NCBI RefSeq assembly: GCF_001522585.2
Contig: NZ_CP013372.1
Location: 1,054,001 to 1,118,000 of the forward strand
Length of the DNA stretch: 64,000 bases
Direction of reading: 5' to 3'
Source of the DNA: Burkholderia sp. NRF60-BP8
GTDB taxonomy: Bacteria > Pseudomonadota > Gammaproteobacteria > Burkholderiales > Burkholderiaceae
In this document: piece by piece, positions 56,806-64,000 of the stretch
Position numbering within the stretch: the stretch's first letter is position 1
Layout: each line of letters begins with the position of its first letter
Program-made: the position numbers and the translations under genes
The notes under the pieces: model-generated
Database searches by the model: none
Seen by the model: the letters and a program-made list of their open reading frames with translations, nothing else
What the model was told of the DNA's origin: nothing

Positions 56806-58341
56806 TCAAGCGTCGAGAAACGACTGCGCGTTCTCGGCCTCGGCGGCCGTACGCAGCGCGGCGAGCGCCCGTTTCTCGATCTGCCGCACGCGCTCCCGCG
56901 ACATCCCCGCGTCCTGCGCGATCGCGTCGTAGGTGTCGGGCTCGGCGCCGCCGAGGCCGAACCGCCGGCGCAGCACGTCGGCCTCGGTCGGCGTGACCGA
57001 CCGCAGCAGCGACCGCACGCAGTCGCGCATGCGCGTGTCGGCCAGTTGCTCGAACGGGCTGGCCGAGGCCTGATCCTCGATCAATTCGACGAGGCCGGTG
57101 TCCGCGTCGGGCAGCGGCGTGTCGAGCGAGACCGGCTCGGCGGGCAGCGCGAGCACCGCGCGCAGCTTGTCCTCGTCGAGGCCGGTTTCGGCCGCGAGCT
57201 CGGCCGGCGTAGCCCGCCGGCCCGTGCGCTGGCGAAAGCGCAGCGCATGCCGCTGTACGCGCTGGTACTGATCGCCGACGTGCACCGGCACGCGAATCGT
57301 GCGCGAGCGATCCGCGACCGCGCGCGCGATCGCCTGGCGAATCCACCAGGTCGCATAGGTCGAGAACTTGAATCCGCGCCGGTATTCGAATTTCTCGATC
57401 GCGCGCATCAGGCCGAGACAGCCGTCCTGCACGAGGTCGGACAGGTCGACGCCGCGGTTCAGGTACTTGCGCGCGATCGACAGCACGAGCCGCAGATTCG
57501 CCTCGAGCATCGCCCGCGTCGCGTCGCGCACCTTCTGCTGGCCGTCGTTCAGTGCGGCTGCGAGCGCGCGCCGGGCGACCGCGTCGAAGCACGCCGCATC
57601 GGCCGCCGACGGATCGTGAGGGGCGGCCGCGAGTGCGCGGACCGCACGGCTCGCGTCGTCGGCGGCCGGCGCGACCCACGGGAGCGAACCGAGCAGGGCG
57701 GCCACGTGGTTGCGCGCGTCGCGGTATTCGGCCGAACGGCTGCCATGCGCATGCAATGCGCCGCGCAGCGCCGACACCGCTGCGTGCAGCGCATCGTAGC
57801 GGGCGGGCGCGGACGCACCGGCGTCGTCGTCATCGGGCGAGCCGGTCGAGCCGGCGCTGCCCGCCACGCGATGACGCTCGATCAGCGCGTCGATCGCGGG
57901 CGGATAGCCGGCAATCGCGTGCAGTACCTGATGGCGGCCCGTTTCGATCTCGCGGGCGAGGACGATTTCGCCTTCGCGCGTGAGCAGCGGCACCGCGTGC
58001 ATGCGCCGCATGTAGAGCGCGAGCGGATCGGTCGACGCGCTCGTGCCGCGCGCGAGGTCGCCGAGCATGGCCCGGCCTTCGTCGAGCGCGTCGCGATCGA
58101 CCTCGACCGGCGCCGCGCCGGCGAACGGCGCAGGCACGGCCGGCTCGTCGAGTACCGCGATGCCGATGTCGGCAAGCGCGGCGCGCACGACGTCGAGCGC
58201 GTCGGGGCTGTCGCTTTCGGGCGGCAGCGCGTCGACGAGGTCGGCGTGCGTCAGATAACCTTGCTCGCCGGCGAGCGCCAGCAACTGGATGATCGGATCG
58301 AGCGGTGTGTCCGCCCGGGAAGTGGGGCGTGGCGTAGTCAT
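56806..58341 (-). CDS. RpoD-like sigma-70 factor (accessory paralogue)
   Basis: A 511-residue sigma factor with all regions of a group 1/2 sigma-70: a region 1.1-like start ([26 protein letters not shown]), region 1.2 ([29 protein letters not shown]), region 2 ([57 protein letters not shown]), region 3, and region 4 ([17 protein letters not shown]). The non-conserved region between 1.2 and 2.1 is much shorter and Ala-rich compared with housekeeping RpoD, and total length is shorter. It is therefore probably a second, conditional RpoD-like factor with near-consensus promoter preference. Confidence 0.9.
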   Translation of the reverse strand: MTTPRPTSRADTPLDPIIQLLALAGEQGYLTHADLVDALPPESDSPDALDVVRAALADIGIAVLDEPAVPAPFAGAAPVEVDRDALDEGRAMLGDLARGTSASTDPLALYMRRMHAVPLLTREGEIVLAREIETGRHQVLHAIAGYPPAIDALIERHRVAGSAGSTGSPDDDDAGASAPARYDALHAAVSALRGALHAHGSRSAEYRDARNHVAALLGSLPWVAPAADDASRAVRALAAAPHDPSAADAACFDAVARRALAAALNDGQQKVRDATRAMLEANLRLVLSIARKYLNRGVDLSDLVQDGCLGLMRAIEKFEYRRGFKFSTYATWWIRQAIARAVADRSRTIRVPVHVGDQYQRVQRHALRFRQRTGRRATPAELAAETGLDEDKLRAVLALPAEPVSLDTPLPDADTGLVELIEDQASASPFEQLADTRMRDCVRSLLRSVTPTEADVLRRRFGLGGAEPDTYDAIAQDAGMSRERVRQIEKRALAALRTAAEAENAQSFLDA

Positions 58342-58639
58342 GTCGATGGCGGCGCGAGCCGCGTTCCTGTCTGGGCGGGCCGAAGCTCGCCGGTTTGCGG
58401 GGGGCCGGTGGATCGCGGACGCCCGTCCGCGCCGGTCAGCCCGACATCGTTCAAGTTGAGGGCATTTGCGCCAACTTCAACGTCGGCGCCGCCGACGGCC
58501 CAGCACGCGGCGTGCCTGCTTCGCCGGTCGGAGCAGGAAACAAAAAGTAACCGATCATACGCGCGGAAATCTGCAGGGGACGTAAGCTAGAGTCAGGCGC
58601 GCGCCCGGCGGCGGCGCGCGGATTCTGCCGGAGTACGAG
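58342..58639. promoter_or_regulatory. Divergent intergenic region between the sigma factor and lipoprotein genes
   Basis: 298 bases with no credible gene. Promoters for both divergent genes must lie here. I see no clear operator. Confidence 0.35.
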
Positions 58640-59062
58640 ATGAACCCCATTTCCGCCGCGAGGCCCGCCGCCGTCGCGCTGGCCGCACTGGCGCTTGGCG
58701 GCTGCTACTACACGAGCCCGTACGGTTATGCACCTTATTACGCGCCGGTGCCTGCCGCGGTGACGCAGCGCGACACGCCAGTCGCAACGGCCGCACCGGC
58801 CCCGGCCCCGTCGACCGTGCCGCAGGCGCAGGTCGACGCCGACACGGCGGTGCCGGTGTATGTCGCCCCGGCCTACGTGCCGCCACCGTATCCGTATTAC
58901 TACCCGGCGTACTACTCCGGCTGGTACGGGCCGCCCGTGACGATCGGCTTCTGGGGCCGCTGGGGCGGCGGATACTGGGGCGGGCGCGGCGGGTACTGGC
59001 ATCGTCCGTGGGGCGGCGGTCATTGGGGTGGCGGTCACTGGGGCGGTGGCCATCGCCACTGA
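58640..59062 (+). CDS. Small Gly/Tyr/Pro-rich lipoprotein
   Basis: A 140-residue protein with a lipoprotein signal (LALGGC, lipid-bearing Cys near residue 22), a Tyr-rich and Ala/Pro-rich middle (PYYAPVP, PPPYPYYYPAYYSGWYGPP), and a C-terminal tail of repeated GGHWGG units ending in HRH. The Trp/His/Gly tail could bind metals or interact with surfaces. It is followed after 33 bases by an SH3-like exported protein of similar composition, so they may be co-transcribed. Function unknown. Confidence 0.75.
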   Translation: MNPISAARPAAVALAALALGGCYYTSPYGYAPYYAPVPAAVTQRDTPVATAAPAPAPSTVPQAQVDADTAVPVYVAPAYVPPPYPYYYPAYYSGWYGPPVTIGFWGRWGGGYWGGRGGYWHRPWGGGHWGGGHWGGGHRH

Positions 59063-59095
59063 CCGGCGCGCGTCGGCGCGACGCGGGAGAGCATC

Positions 59096-60034
59096 ATGAG
59101 GAACACGATTGTCCGAAGTCTGTGCGTCGTCCTGGCCGGCCTCGCGGCCGCACCGGGCGTCGCCGACGCGCAGAGCAGCGCTTACACGAATTCGCCGGCC
59201 GAGTTGTATGCCGGGCCTGCGCCCGATTATCCGGTGGTCGCGCAGATTCCGCCCGGCACCGCGCTGGACGTATTCGGCTGCCTGAGCGACTACACGTGGT
59301 GCGACGTCGCATTGCCGGGCGTGCGCGGCTGGATCGATGCGCAGTTGCTCGACTATCCCTACCAGGGCGGCTACGTGCCGTTGCTCGAATATGGCGCGAT
59401 CATCGGCGTGCCGGTGACCGGGTTCGCGATCGGCGCGTACTGGGATCGCTATTACCGGCACCGCCCGTGGTATCCCGATCGCGATCGCTGGGCGCATCGT
59501 CCGGAGCCGAGGCTCGGCCCCGGCGGCGTGCCGCCGGCGCAAGGGCGTCCGCAACCGGGCGTACCGATGCAGGTCGCGCCGGGCGGCTCGCCGCCCGTGC
59601 ACGACACGCGGCCGTCGGCGACGCGCGGCGGCTGGAACGGCGCGAACCGCGTGCCGGCGCCGGCGGCACCGGCACCGGTACCGACGCCGATGCCGATGCC
59701 GATGCCGATGCCGATGCCAGGTGGGGTGGGTAATGCGCGTCTGGCCAGCCCGCCGGCGCAGACGCCGATGCCGGGTGGGATGGGTAATGCGCGTCCGGCC
59801 AGCCCGCCGGCGCAGACGCCGATGCCGGGTGGGGCGGGTAATACGCGTCCGGCCAGCCCGCCGCCGGCGGTGCTGCGCCCGCCGCCTGCACCGGGCGGAG
59901 AGGGTCGCGCGATGCCGCCGCCGGTACGCCAGGGAGGCGGGGGCGGCGGTTATGCACGGCCGCAAGGCGGCGGAAACGGTGGCGGCAACCACGGCGGCGG
60001 CGGGGGTGGCGGCCCCGACGAACTCCGTCACTGA
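59096..60034 (+). CDS. Exported SH3-domain protein with Pro/Met/Gly repeats
   Basis: A 312-residue protein with a signal peptide (cleavage after ADA near residue 25). A bacterial SH3 domain follows at about 30-90 (ELYAGPAPDYPVVAQIPPGTALDVFG ... GWIDAQLL), then a Tyr/Arg-rich stretch and a long low-complexity tail. The tail holds five PM dipeptides coded by a CCGATG microsatellite, three 18-residue repeats of the form PMPGG-GN-RPASPPAQT, and a poly-Gly end. SH3 domains of this sort bind cell-wall peptides. Repeat number is likely to vary between strains. Confidence 0.8.
   Translation: MRNTIVRSLCVVLAGLAAAPGVADAQSSAYTNSPAELYAGPAPDYPVVAQIPPGTALDVFGCLSDYTWCDVALPGVRGWIDAQLLDYPYQGGYVPLLEYGAIIGVPVTGFAIGAYWDRYYRHRPWYPDRDRWAHRPEPRLGPGGVPPAQGRPQPGVPMQVAPGGSPPVHDTRPSATRGGWNGANRVPAPAAPAPVPTPMPMPMPMPMPGGVGNARLASPPAQTPMPGGMGNARPASPPAQTPMPGGAGNTRPASPPPAVLRPPPAPGGEGRAMPPPVRQGGGGGGYARPQGGGNGGGNHGGGGGGGPDELRH
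59688..59872. repeat. Hexanucleotide microsatellite plus three 54-base tandem repeats in the SH3-protein gene
   Basis: CCGATG-type hexamers at about 59688-59716 run into three in-frame 54-base units (59711-59764, 59765-59818, 59819-59872) that differ at a few bases. Both unit lengths are multiples of three, so copy-number change keeps the frame. Confidence 0.85.
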
Positions 60035-60063
60035 CGGGGCCGCACCGCGGGTGCCGGACGAAA

Positions 60064-60089
60064 AAAAGCCGCTCCGAAGAGCGGCTTTT
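60064..60089. terminator. Bidirectional terminator between the SH3-protein gene and ilvD
   Basis: Perfect 11-pair stem (AAAAGCCGCTC, loop CGAA, GAGCGGCTTTT) with A and T runs on both sides, set between converging genes; it should end transcripts from both. Confidence 0.9.
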
Positions 60090-60144
60090 GGATCGGGCAA
60101 GCGCGGCGAGGTAAGGTGCTACCGGTCGCCGGTCGCTCGCGGCA

Positions 60145-62004
60145 TCAGTCGTCGAGCAGCGACAGATCGCGCACGGCGCCCTTGTCGGCCGACATGACGA
60201 GCTTCGCGTACGCCTTCAGCGCCGCGGACACCTTGCGCGGGCGCGGCTGCGCGGGCTTCCAGCCCTTCGCGTTCTGTTCTTCGCGGCGGCGCGCCAGCTC
60301 CTCGTCCGACACCAGCACGTCGATCGTGCGATTCGGAATGTCGATGCGGATCCGGTCGCCGTCGCGCACGAGGCCGATCGCGCCGCCCGCTGCCGCTTCC
60401 GGCGAGCAATGGCCGATCGACAGACCCGACGTGCCGCCCGAGAAACGGCCGTCCGTCAGCAGCGCGCACGCCTTGCCGAGCCCCTTCGACTTGATGTAGC
60501 TGGTCGGGTAGAGCATCTCCTGCATGCCCGGGCCGCCCTTCGGGCCTTCGTAGCGCACGATCACCACGTCGCCGGCCTTGACCTTGTCGTTCAGAATGTT
60601 TTCGACCGCTTCGTCCTGCGATTCGGTCACGTGCGCCGAGCCTTCGAACACGAGGATGCTCTCGTCGACGCCGGCCGTCTTCACCACGCAGCCGTCGAGC
60701 GCGATGTTGCCCGTCAGCACGGCAAGGCCGCCTTCCTTCGAGAATGCGTGCTCGTACGAGCGGATGCAGCCTTCGGCGCGATCGAGGTCGAGGCTCGGCC
60801 AGCGCGTGTCCTGGCTGAACGCGACCTGCGTCGGGATGCCGGCCGGGCCGGCCAGGTAGAACGTGCGCACGGCTTCGTCCTGCGTGCGGACGATGTCCCA
60901 CTGGTCGAGCGCGTCCTTCAGCGTCGGCGCGTGCACGGTCGGCACGTCGGTGTGCAGCTTGCCGGCGCGGTCGAGTTCGCCGAGGATCGCCATGATGCCG
61001 CCTGCGCGGTGCACGTCCTCGATGTGGTACTTGTTCGTGTTCGGCGCGACCTTGCACAGCTGCGGCACGCTGCGCGACAGGCGATCGATGTCCTTCATCG
61101 TGAAGTCGATGCCGGCTTCCTGCGCGATCGCCAGCAGGTGCAGGATCGTGTTGGTCGAACCGCCCATCGCGATGTCGAGCGTCATCGCGTTCTCGAACGC
61201 CTTGAAGCCGACCGAGCGCGGCAGCACGCGTTCGTCGTCCTGCTCGTAGTGCTGGCGCGTCAGTTCGACGATGCGGCGGCCGGCGCGCTTGAACAGTTGT
61301 TCGCGATCGGCGTGCGTGGCGACCACCGTGCCGTTGCCGGGCAGCGACAGGCCGAGCGCTTCGGTCAGGCAGTTCATCGAGTTCGCGGTGAACATGCCCG
61401 AGCACGAGCCGCAGGTCGGGCATGCCGAGCGTTCGACTTCGGCGACGTCGGCATCCGAATACGACTGGTCGGCCGCGATCACCATCGCGTCGACGAGGTC
61501 GAGCTTCTTCAGTTCGACGGTCTTGGTGACCGGGTTCGCGAGACGCGTCTTGCCGGCTTCCATCGGGCCGCCCGACACGAAGATCACCGGAATGTTCAGG
61601 CGCATCGCGGCCATCAGCATCCCCGGCGTGATCTTGTCGCAGTTCGAGATGCACACCATCGCGTCCGCGCAGTGCGCGTTCACCATGTATTCGACCGAGT
61701 CGGCGATGATGTCGCGGCTCGGCAGCGAATACAGCATGCCGTCATGGCCCATCGCGATGCCGTCGTCGACCGCGATCGTGTTGAATTCCTTCGCGACGCC
61801 GCCGGCAGCCTCGATCTCGCGCGCGACGAGCTGGCCGAGATCCTTCAGGTGCACGTGCCCGGGCACGAACTGGGTGAACGAGTTGACGACCGCGATGATC
61901 GGCTTCGAGAAATCGTCGTCTTTCATGCCGGTGGCGCGCCACAGCGAGCGCGCACCTGCCATGTTGCGGCCGGCGGTAGAGGTTTTGGAACGGTAAGTGG
62001 GCAT
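60145..62004 (-). CDS. ilvD: Dihydroxy-acid dehydratase
   Basis: A 619-residue iron-sulfur dehydratase of branched-chain amino acid synthesis, making 2-oxo acids from 2,3-dihydroxy acids. Cluster cysteines are in NCDKITPG, and in [19 protein letters not shown]. The length and sequence are those of the E. coli-like long form. Start at 62004 gives [19 protein letters not shown] as in the family; the frame is open much further upstream, through the octanucleotide array, but that is not part of the enzyme. A sequence GATAAT (62119-62114 on the minus strand) could be its -10 box. Genomes of this type usually have a second ilvD. Confidence 0.97.
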   Translation of the reverse strand: MPTYRSKTSTAGRNMAGARSLWRATGMKDDDFSKPIIAVVNSFTQFVPGHVHLKDLGQLVAREIEAAGGVAKEFNTIAVDDGIAMGHDGMLYSLPSRDIIADSVEYMVNAHCADAMVCISNCDKITPGMLMAAMRLNIPVIFVSGGPMEAGKTRLANPVTKTVELKKLDLVDAMVIAADQSYSDADVAEVERSACPTCGSCSGMFTANSMNCLTEALGLSLPGNGTVVATHADREQLFKRAGRRIVELTRQHYEQDDERVLPRSVGFKAFENAMTLDIAMGGSTNTILHLLAIAQEAGIDFTMKDIDRLSRSVPQLCKVAPNTNKYHIEDVHRAGGIMAILGELDRAGKLHTDVPTVHAPTLKDALDQWDIVRTQDEAVRTFYLAGPAGIPTQVAFSQDTRWPSLDLDRAEGCIRSYEHAFSKEGGLAVLTGNIALDGCVVKTAGVDESILVFEGSAHVTESQDEAVENILNDKVKAGDVVIVRYEGPKGGPGMQEMLYPTSYIKSKGLGKACALLTDGRFSGGTSGLSIGHCSPEAAAGGAIGLVRDGDRIRIDIPNRTIDVLVSDEELARRREEQNAKGWKPAQPRPRKVSAALKAYAKLVMSADKGAVRDLSLLDD

Positions 62005-62503
62005 GGTGATGGCTGAAGAAATATCGCGGGAAAAGGGTGGGGGCTCGGGAATAAAGGCCCCTCTCGCGCCCGTGCGAACAACCTCTTGAGCTGCGCCCTG
62101 GGCAAACTCGACGATTATCCCACAGCCGCCGGGCCGGCGGCGCCGGCGGGCGCGGGCGAGCGGCGCGGGGCGGGGCGGGGCGGCGCGCCGGGGCGGCTGA
62201 ATACACGAAGGCCACCAAGGCACCAAGGCACCAAGGCACCAAGGCACCAAGGCACCAAGGCACCAAGGCACCAAGGCACCAAGGCACCAAGGCACCAAGG
62301 CACCAAGGCACCAAGGCACCAAGGCACCAAGGCACCAAGGCACCAAGGCACCAAGGCACCAAGACACCAAGACACCAAGACACCAAGCCCACCAAACCCA
62401 CCAAGCACGACGCCCGATGCAAACCATTGCTGGCGCAACCGGGCGGCGGCTTCATCGCCCGTCCCGCGGACGATGAAGCCGCACCGTGCCGCCCGATCGC
62501 GCA
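62005..62503. other. Intergenic region between ilvD and the imino-acid reductase gene
   Basis: About 500 bases without a credible gene: the ilvD leader (62005-62120), a very GC-rich stretch (62120-62205), the octanucleotide array (62213-62405), and about 100 ordinary bases after it. Confidence 0.5.
62213..62405. repeat. Octanucleotide tandem array, CACCAAGG-type
   Basis: Eighteen perfect CACCAAGG units (62213-62356), three CACCAAGA units (62357-62380), one CACCAAGC, then degenerate copies to 62405. The array ends in variant units on one side only, as expected if it grows by slippage from the other side. It is non-coding by my reading. Confidence 0.95.
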
Positions 62504-63550
62504 TCAATCGAGCAGCGTCAGGATCTCGTCGTACAGCGCCTTCGGAATCCGCACGCCGTTCGCGATGCTGCGCGCGCGGGCGTCGAAGCGCCGTTGCGAC
62601 GGCAGCCGCGCGCCCTGCGCGACGATCGATTCGAACATCCGCTCGGCGCGCGCGAGCCCCGCGTCGAGATCGTCGCCGAGAAACACCTTCGGATCGAACG
62701 CGATCACGAGTTCGCCGTGGCAGGGCGTCGCGCCGACGCCTTCGTCGAAGTCCATCGATTCCCGGCTCGTCATGTCGCCGATCAGCGCGCCGCCGAGCAG
62801 TTCGACCATCGCCGCCAGCGCCGAGCCCTTGTGGCCGCCGAACGTGCGCATCGCGCCTTGCAGCGCGGCCTTCGGATCGGTAGTCGGCTGGCCGTCCGCG
62901 TCGATCGCCCAGTGCGACGGAATCGCCTTGCCCTGTTTCGCGTGCAGCTCGATGTCGCCGCGCGCGATCGCGCTCGTCGCGAAATCGAACACGAACGGCT
63001 CGCCGAAGGGCTCGCCGAAGGGCTCGCCGCCCGGGCGCGGCCACGCGAACGCGATCGGGTTGGTGCCGAATACGGGCTCGCGGCCGCCTTCCGGCGCGAC
63101 CCAGCTATGGCTCGGGTTCATCGCGATGCCGACCAGCCCTTCGGCGGCGATCGCCTCGACCTCGGGCCACAGCGCGGAGAAGTGATAGCAGTGGTTGATC
63201 GCCATCGCGGCGATGCCGTGCTGCTTCGCCATCTCGACGAGCACCGGCAGGCCGGTCTCGAAGCTCAGCAGCGAGAAGCCGCGATGCGCGTCGACCGCGA
63301 CGATCGACGACGACAGCCGGCGCAGCGTCGGCACGGCCTGCGGATCGACCTTGCCCTTCTTCAGCGAGCGCACGCACACGAGCAGCCGGTACACGCCGTG
63401 CGAGTGGCACTCGTCGCGCTGGCCCTGCGCGATCACGTTGGCGATGGCCCGCGCATGCGCGTCGGACATCCCGTTGTGCGTCAGCACGCGCAGCGCGAGC
63501 GCGTGGACTTCATCGAGCGACAGGACGACTTCGGCGGTGCGCTCAGACAT
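62504..63550 (-). CDS. Ldh2/MdhA-type NAD(P)H-dependent imino-acid reductase (delta-1-pyrroline/piperideine-2-carboxylate reductase-like)
   Basis: A 348-residue member of the malate/L-lactate dehydrogenase (Ldh2) family, which includes DpkA/LhpD enzymes that reduce cyclic imino acids to L-proline or L-pipecolate. Typical strings are [45 protein letters not shown] and [15 protein letters not shown] local triplication of Gly-Glu-Pro-Phe at about residues 175-187 comes from a 12-base repeat. Its start overlaps the end of the aldehyde dehydrogenase gene by 8 bases, pointing to a hydroxyproline or proline-type catabolic operon. Confidence 0.88.
   Translation of the reverse strand: MSERTAEVVLSLDEVHALALRVLTHNGMSDAHARAIANVIAQGQRDECHSHGVYRLLVCVRSLKKGKVDPQAVPTLRRLSSSIVAVDAHRGFSLLSFETGLPVLVEMAKQHGIAAMAINHCYHFSALWPEVEAIAAEGLVGIAMNPSHSWVAPEGGREPVFGTNPIAFAWPRPGGEPFGEPFGEPFVFDFATSAIARGDIELHAKQGKAIPSHWAIDADGQPTTDPKAALQGAMRTFGGHKGSALAAMVELLGGALIGDMTSRESMDFDEGVGATPCHGELVIAFDPKVFLGDDLDAGLARAERMFESIVAQGARLPSQRRFDARARSIANGVRIPKALYDEILTLLD
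62998..63029. repeat. 12-base tandem repeat within the reductase gene
   Basis: GGCTCGCCGAAG occurs at 62998-63009 and 63010-63021 and a partial third copy follows; on the coding strand it gives repeated Gly-Glu-Pro-Phe. Confidence 0.8.
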
Positions 63551-64000
63551 GGTTCACCTCGCGCGGGGCGGGCACGCCGTCGATGCGTTGCGGCACGTGC
63601 AGCGGATTGCTGCTGCGGATCGCGTCGGGCAGCAGCGCGTCCGGCACGTCCTGGTACGACACGGGGCGCAGGAAGCGCTCGATCGCGCGTGCGCCGACCG
63701 ACGTCGTGCGCGTGTCGGACGTCGCCGGGAACGGGCCGCCGTGCACGATCGCGTGGCCGACCTCGACACCCGTGCCGAAACCGTTGACGAGGATGCGGCC
63801 GGCCTTGCGTTCGAGCGTCGGGCGCAGCGCGGCGAACAGCGCCGCGTCGCCGTCGGCGAGATGCGCGGCGATCGTCAACTGGCCTTCGAGCGATTTCAGC
63901 ACGCGATGCAGCGTGTCGGCGTCCGGGCAGCGCACGATCAGCGACGCAGGGCCGAACACTTCGTCGCGCAATTCGCGATGCGCGACGAATGCGTCGGCGG
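63543..64000 (-). CDS. Aldehyde dehydrogenase, C-terminal part (alpha-ketoglutaric semialdehyde dehydrogenase-like; cut by window)
   Basis: The last 152 residues of an aldehyde dehydrogenase; the frame runs off the right edge. It shows [16 protein letters not shown], the family's usual E(I/L)FGP cofactor segment, and [29 protein letters not shown], typical of NADP-dependent 2,5-dioxovalerate (alpha-ketoglutaric semialdehyde) dehydrogenases. That enzyme is the last step of hydroxyproline and some sugar-acid pathways, giving 2-oxoglutarate. Overlap of 8 bases with the imino-acid reductase gene supports a joint catabolic role. The catalytic Cys is outside the window. Confidence 0.88.
   Translation of the reverse strand, partial: ADAFVAHRELRDEVFGPASLIVRCPDADTLHRVLKSLEGQLTIAAHLADGDAALFAALRPTLERKAGRILVNGFGTGVEVGHAIVHGGPFPATSDTRTTSVGARAIERFLRPVSYQDVPDALLPDAIRSSNPLHVPQRIDGVPAPREVNHV

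Noticed and set aside
62213..62405. Possible CRISPR array
   Set aside because: Units are 8 bases with no spacers, so this is a simple tandem repeat.
62005..62427. N-terminal extension of ilvD through the octanucleotide repeats
   Set aside because: The frame is open, but IlvD proteins begin at MPTYRSKTS; the extension is only repeats of [12 protein letters not shown] residues and would change frame with each repeat gained or lost.

Overview
The window is GC-rich (about 67% by eye), densely packed and free of rRNA, tRNA, phage or insertion-sequence genes. Protein sequences, gene sets (pgaABCD, a PEP-mutase operon, long-form ilvD, LpxO-like hydroxylase, paired ATP-grasp/alpha-E/transglutaminase genes) and the GC bias point to a Burkholderia, probably of the cepacia complex, and perhaps a secondary chromosome. 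The species and replicon are inferences.

Layout. 1-3735: end of an amino-acid ABC transporter operon (ATPase, C45 Ntn-hydrolase, class III aminotransferase, CMD-family protein) closed by a strong hairpin. 3864-8453: LpxO-like hydroxylase, an Ala/Pro-rich anchored protein, ahpC-ahpF and an orphan ribbon-helix-helix protein. 8582-12618: LysR regulator divergent from a LivJ-type binding protein, an ATC hydrolase and an N-carbamoyl-amino-acid amidohydrolase, a likely thiazoline-carboxylate to L-cysteine route. 12648-13484: a cytochrome c. 13776-24823: a leftward PNAG exopolysaccharide operon: two small exported or anchored proteins, pgaA, pgaB, pgaC, pgaD, then glmS and a secreted propeller-like protein. 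An AT-rich 630-base stretch with strong palindromes lies upstream. 25455-26450: a HypT-like LysR regulator.

27034-37830 holds six rightward genes of the little-understood circularly permuted ATP-grasp / alpha-E / transglutaminase system: one separate ATP-grasp plus alpha-E pair, one fused version, and three transglutaminase-like proteins. One transglutaminase has Ser where the catalytic Cys should be. 38008-42162 holds a small protein, proline iminopeptidase, an acyltransferase, an exported protein and a low-GC cupin.

42438-49667 is a tightly overlapping seven-gene leftward operon that should make 2-aminoethylphosphonate (PEP mutase, phosphonopyruvate decarboxylase, AEP transaminase), activate it with CTP, and attach it through a CDP-alcohol phosphatidyltransferase. 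A 2OG-Fe(II) oxygenase and a flippase-like membrane protein accompany it. I read this as a phosphonolipid or phosphonate-decorated envelope pathway.

50322-64000: CoA-transferase, DHA2 efflux pump with divergent marR and a shared operator, Sel1-repeat protein, MerR regulator, HhH protein, an RpoD-like accessory sigma factor, two repeat-rich exported proteins, ilvD, an octanucleotide tandem array, and the start of an imino-acid / alpha-ketoglutaric-semialdehyde catabolic operon running off the right edge.
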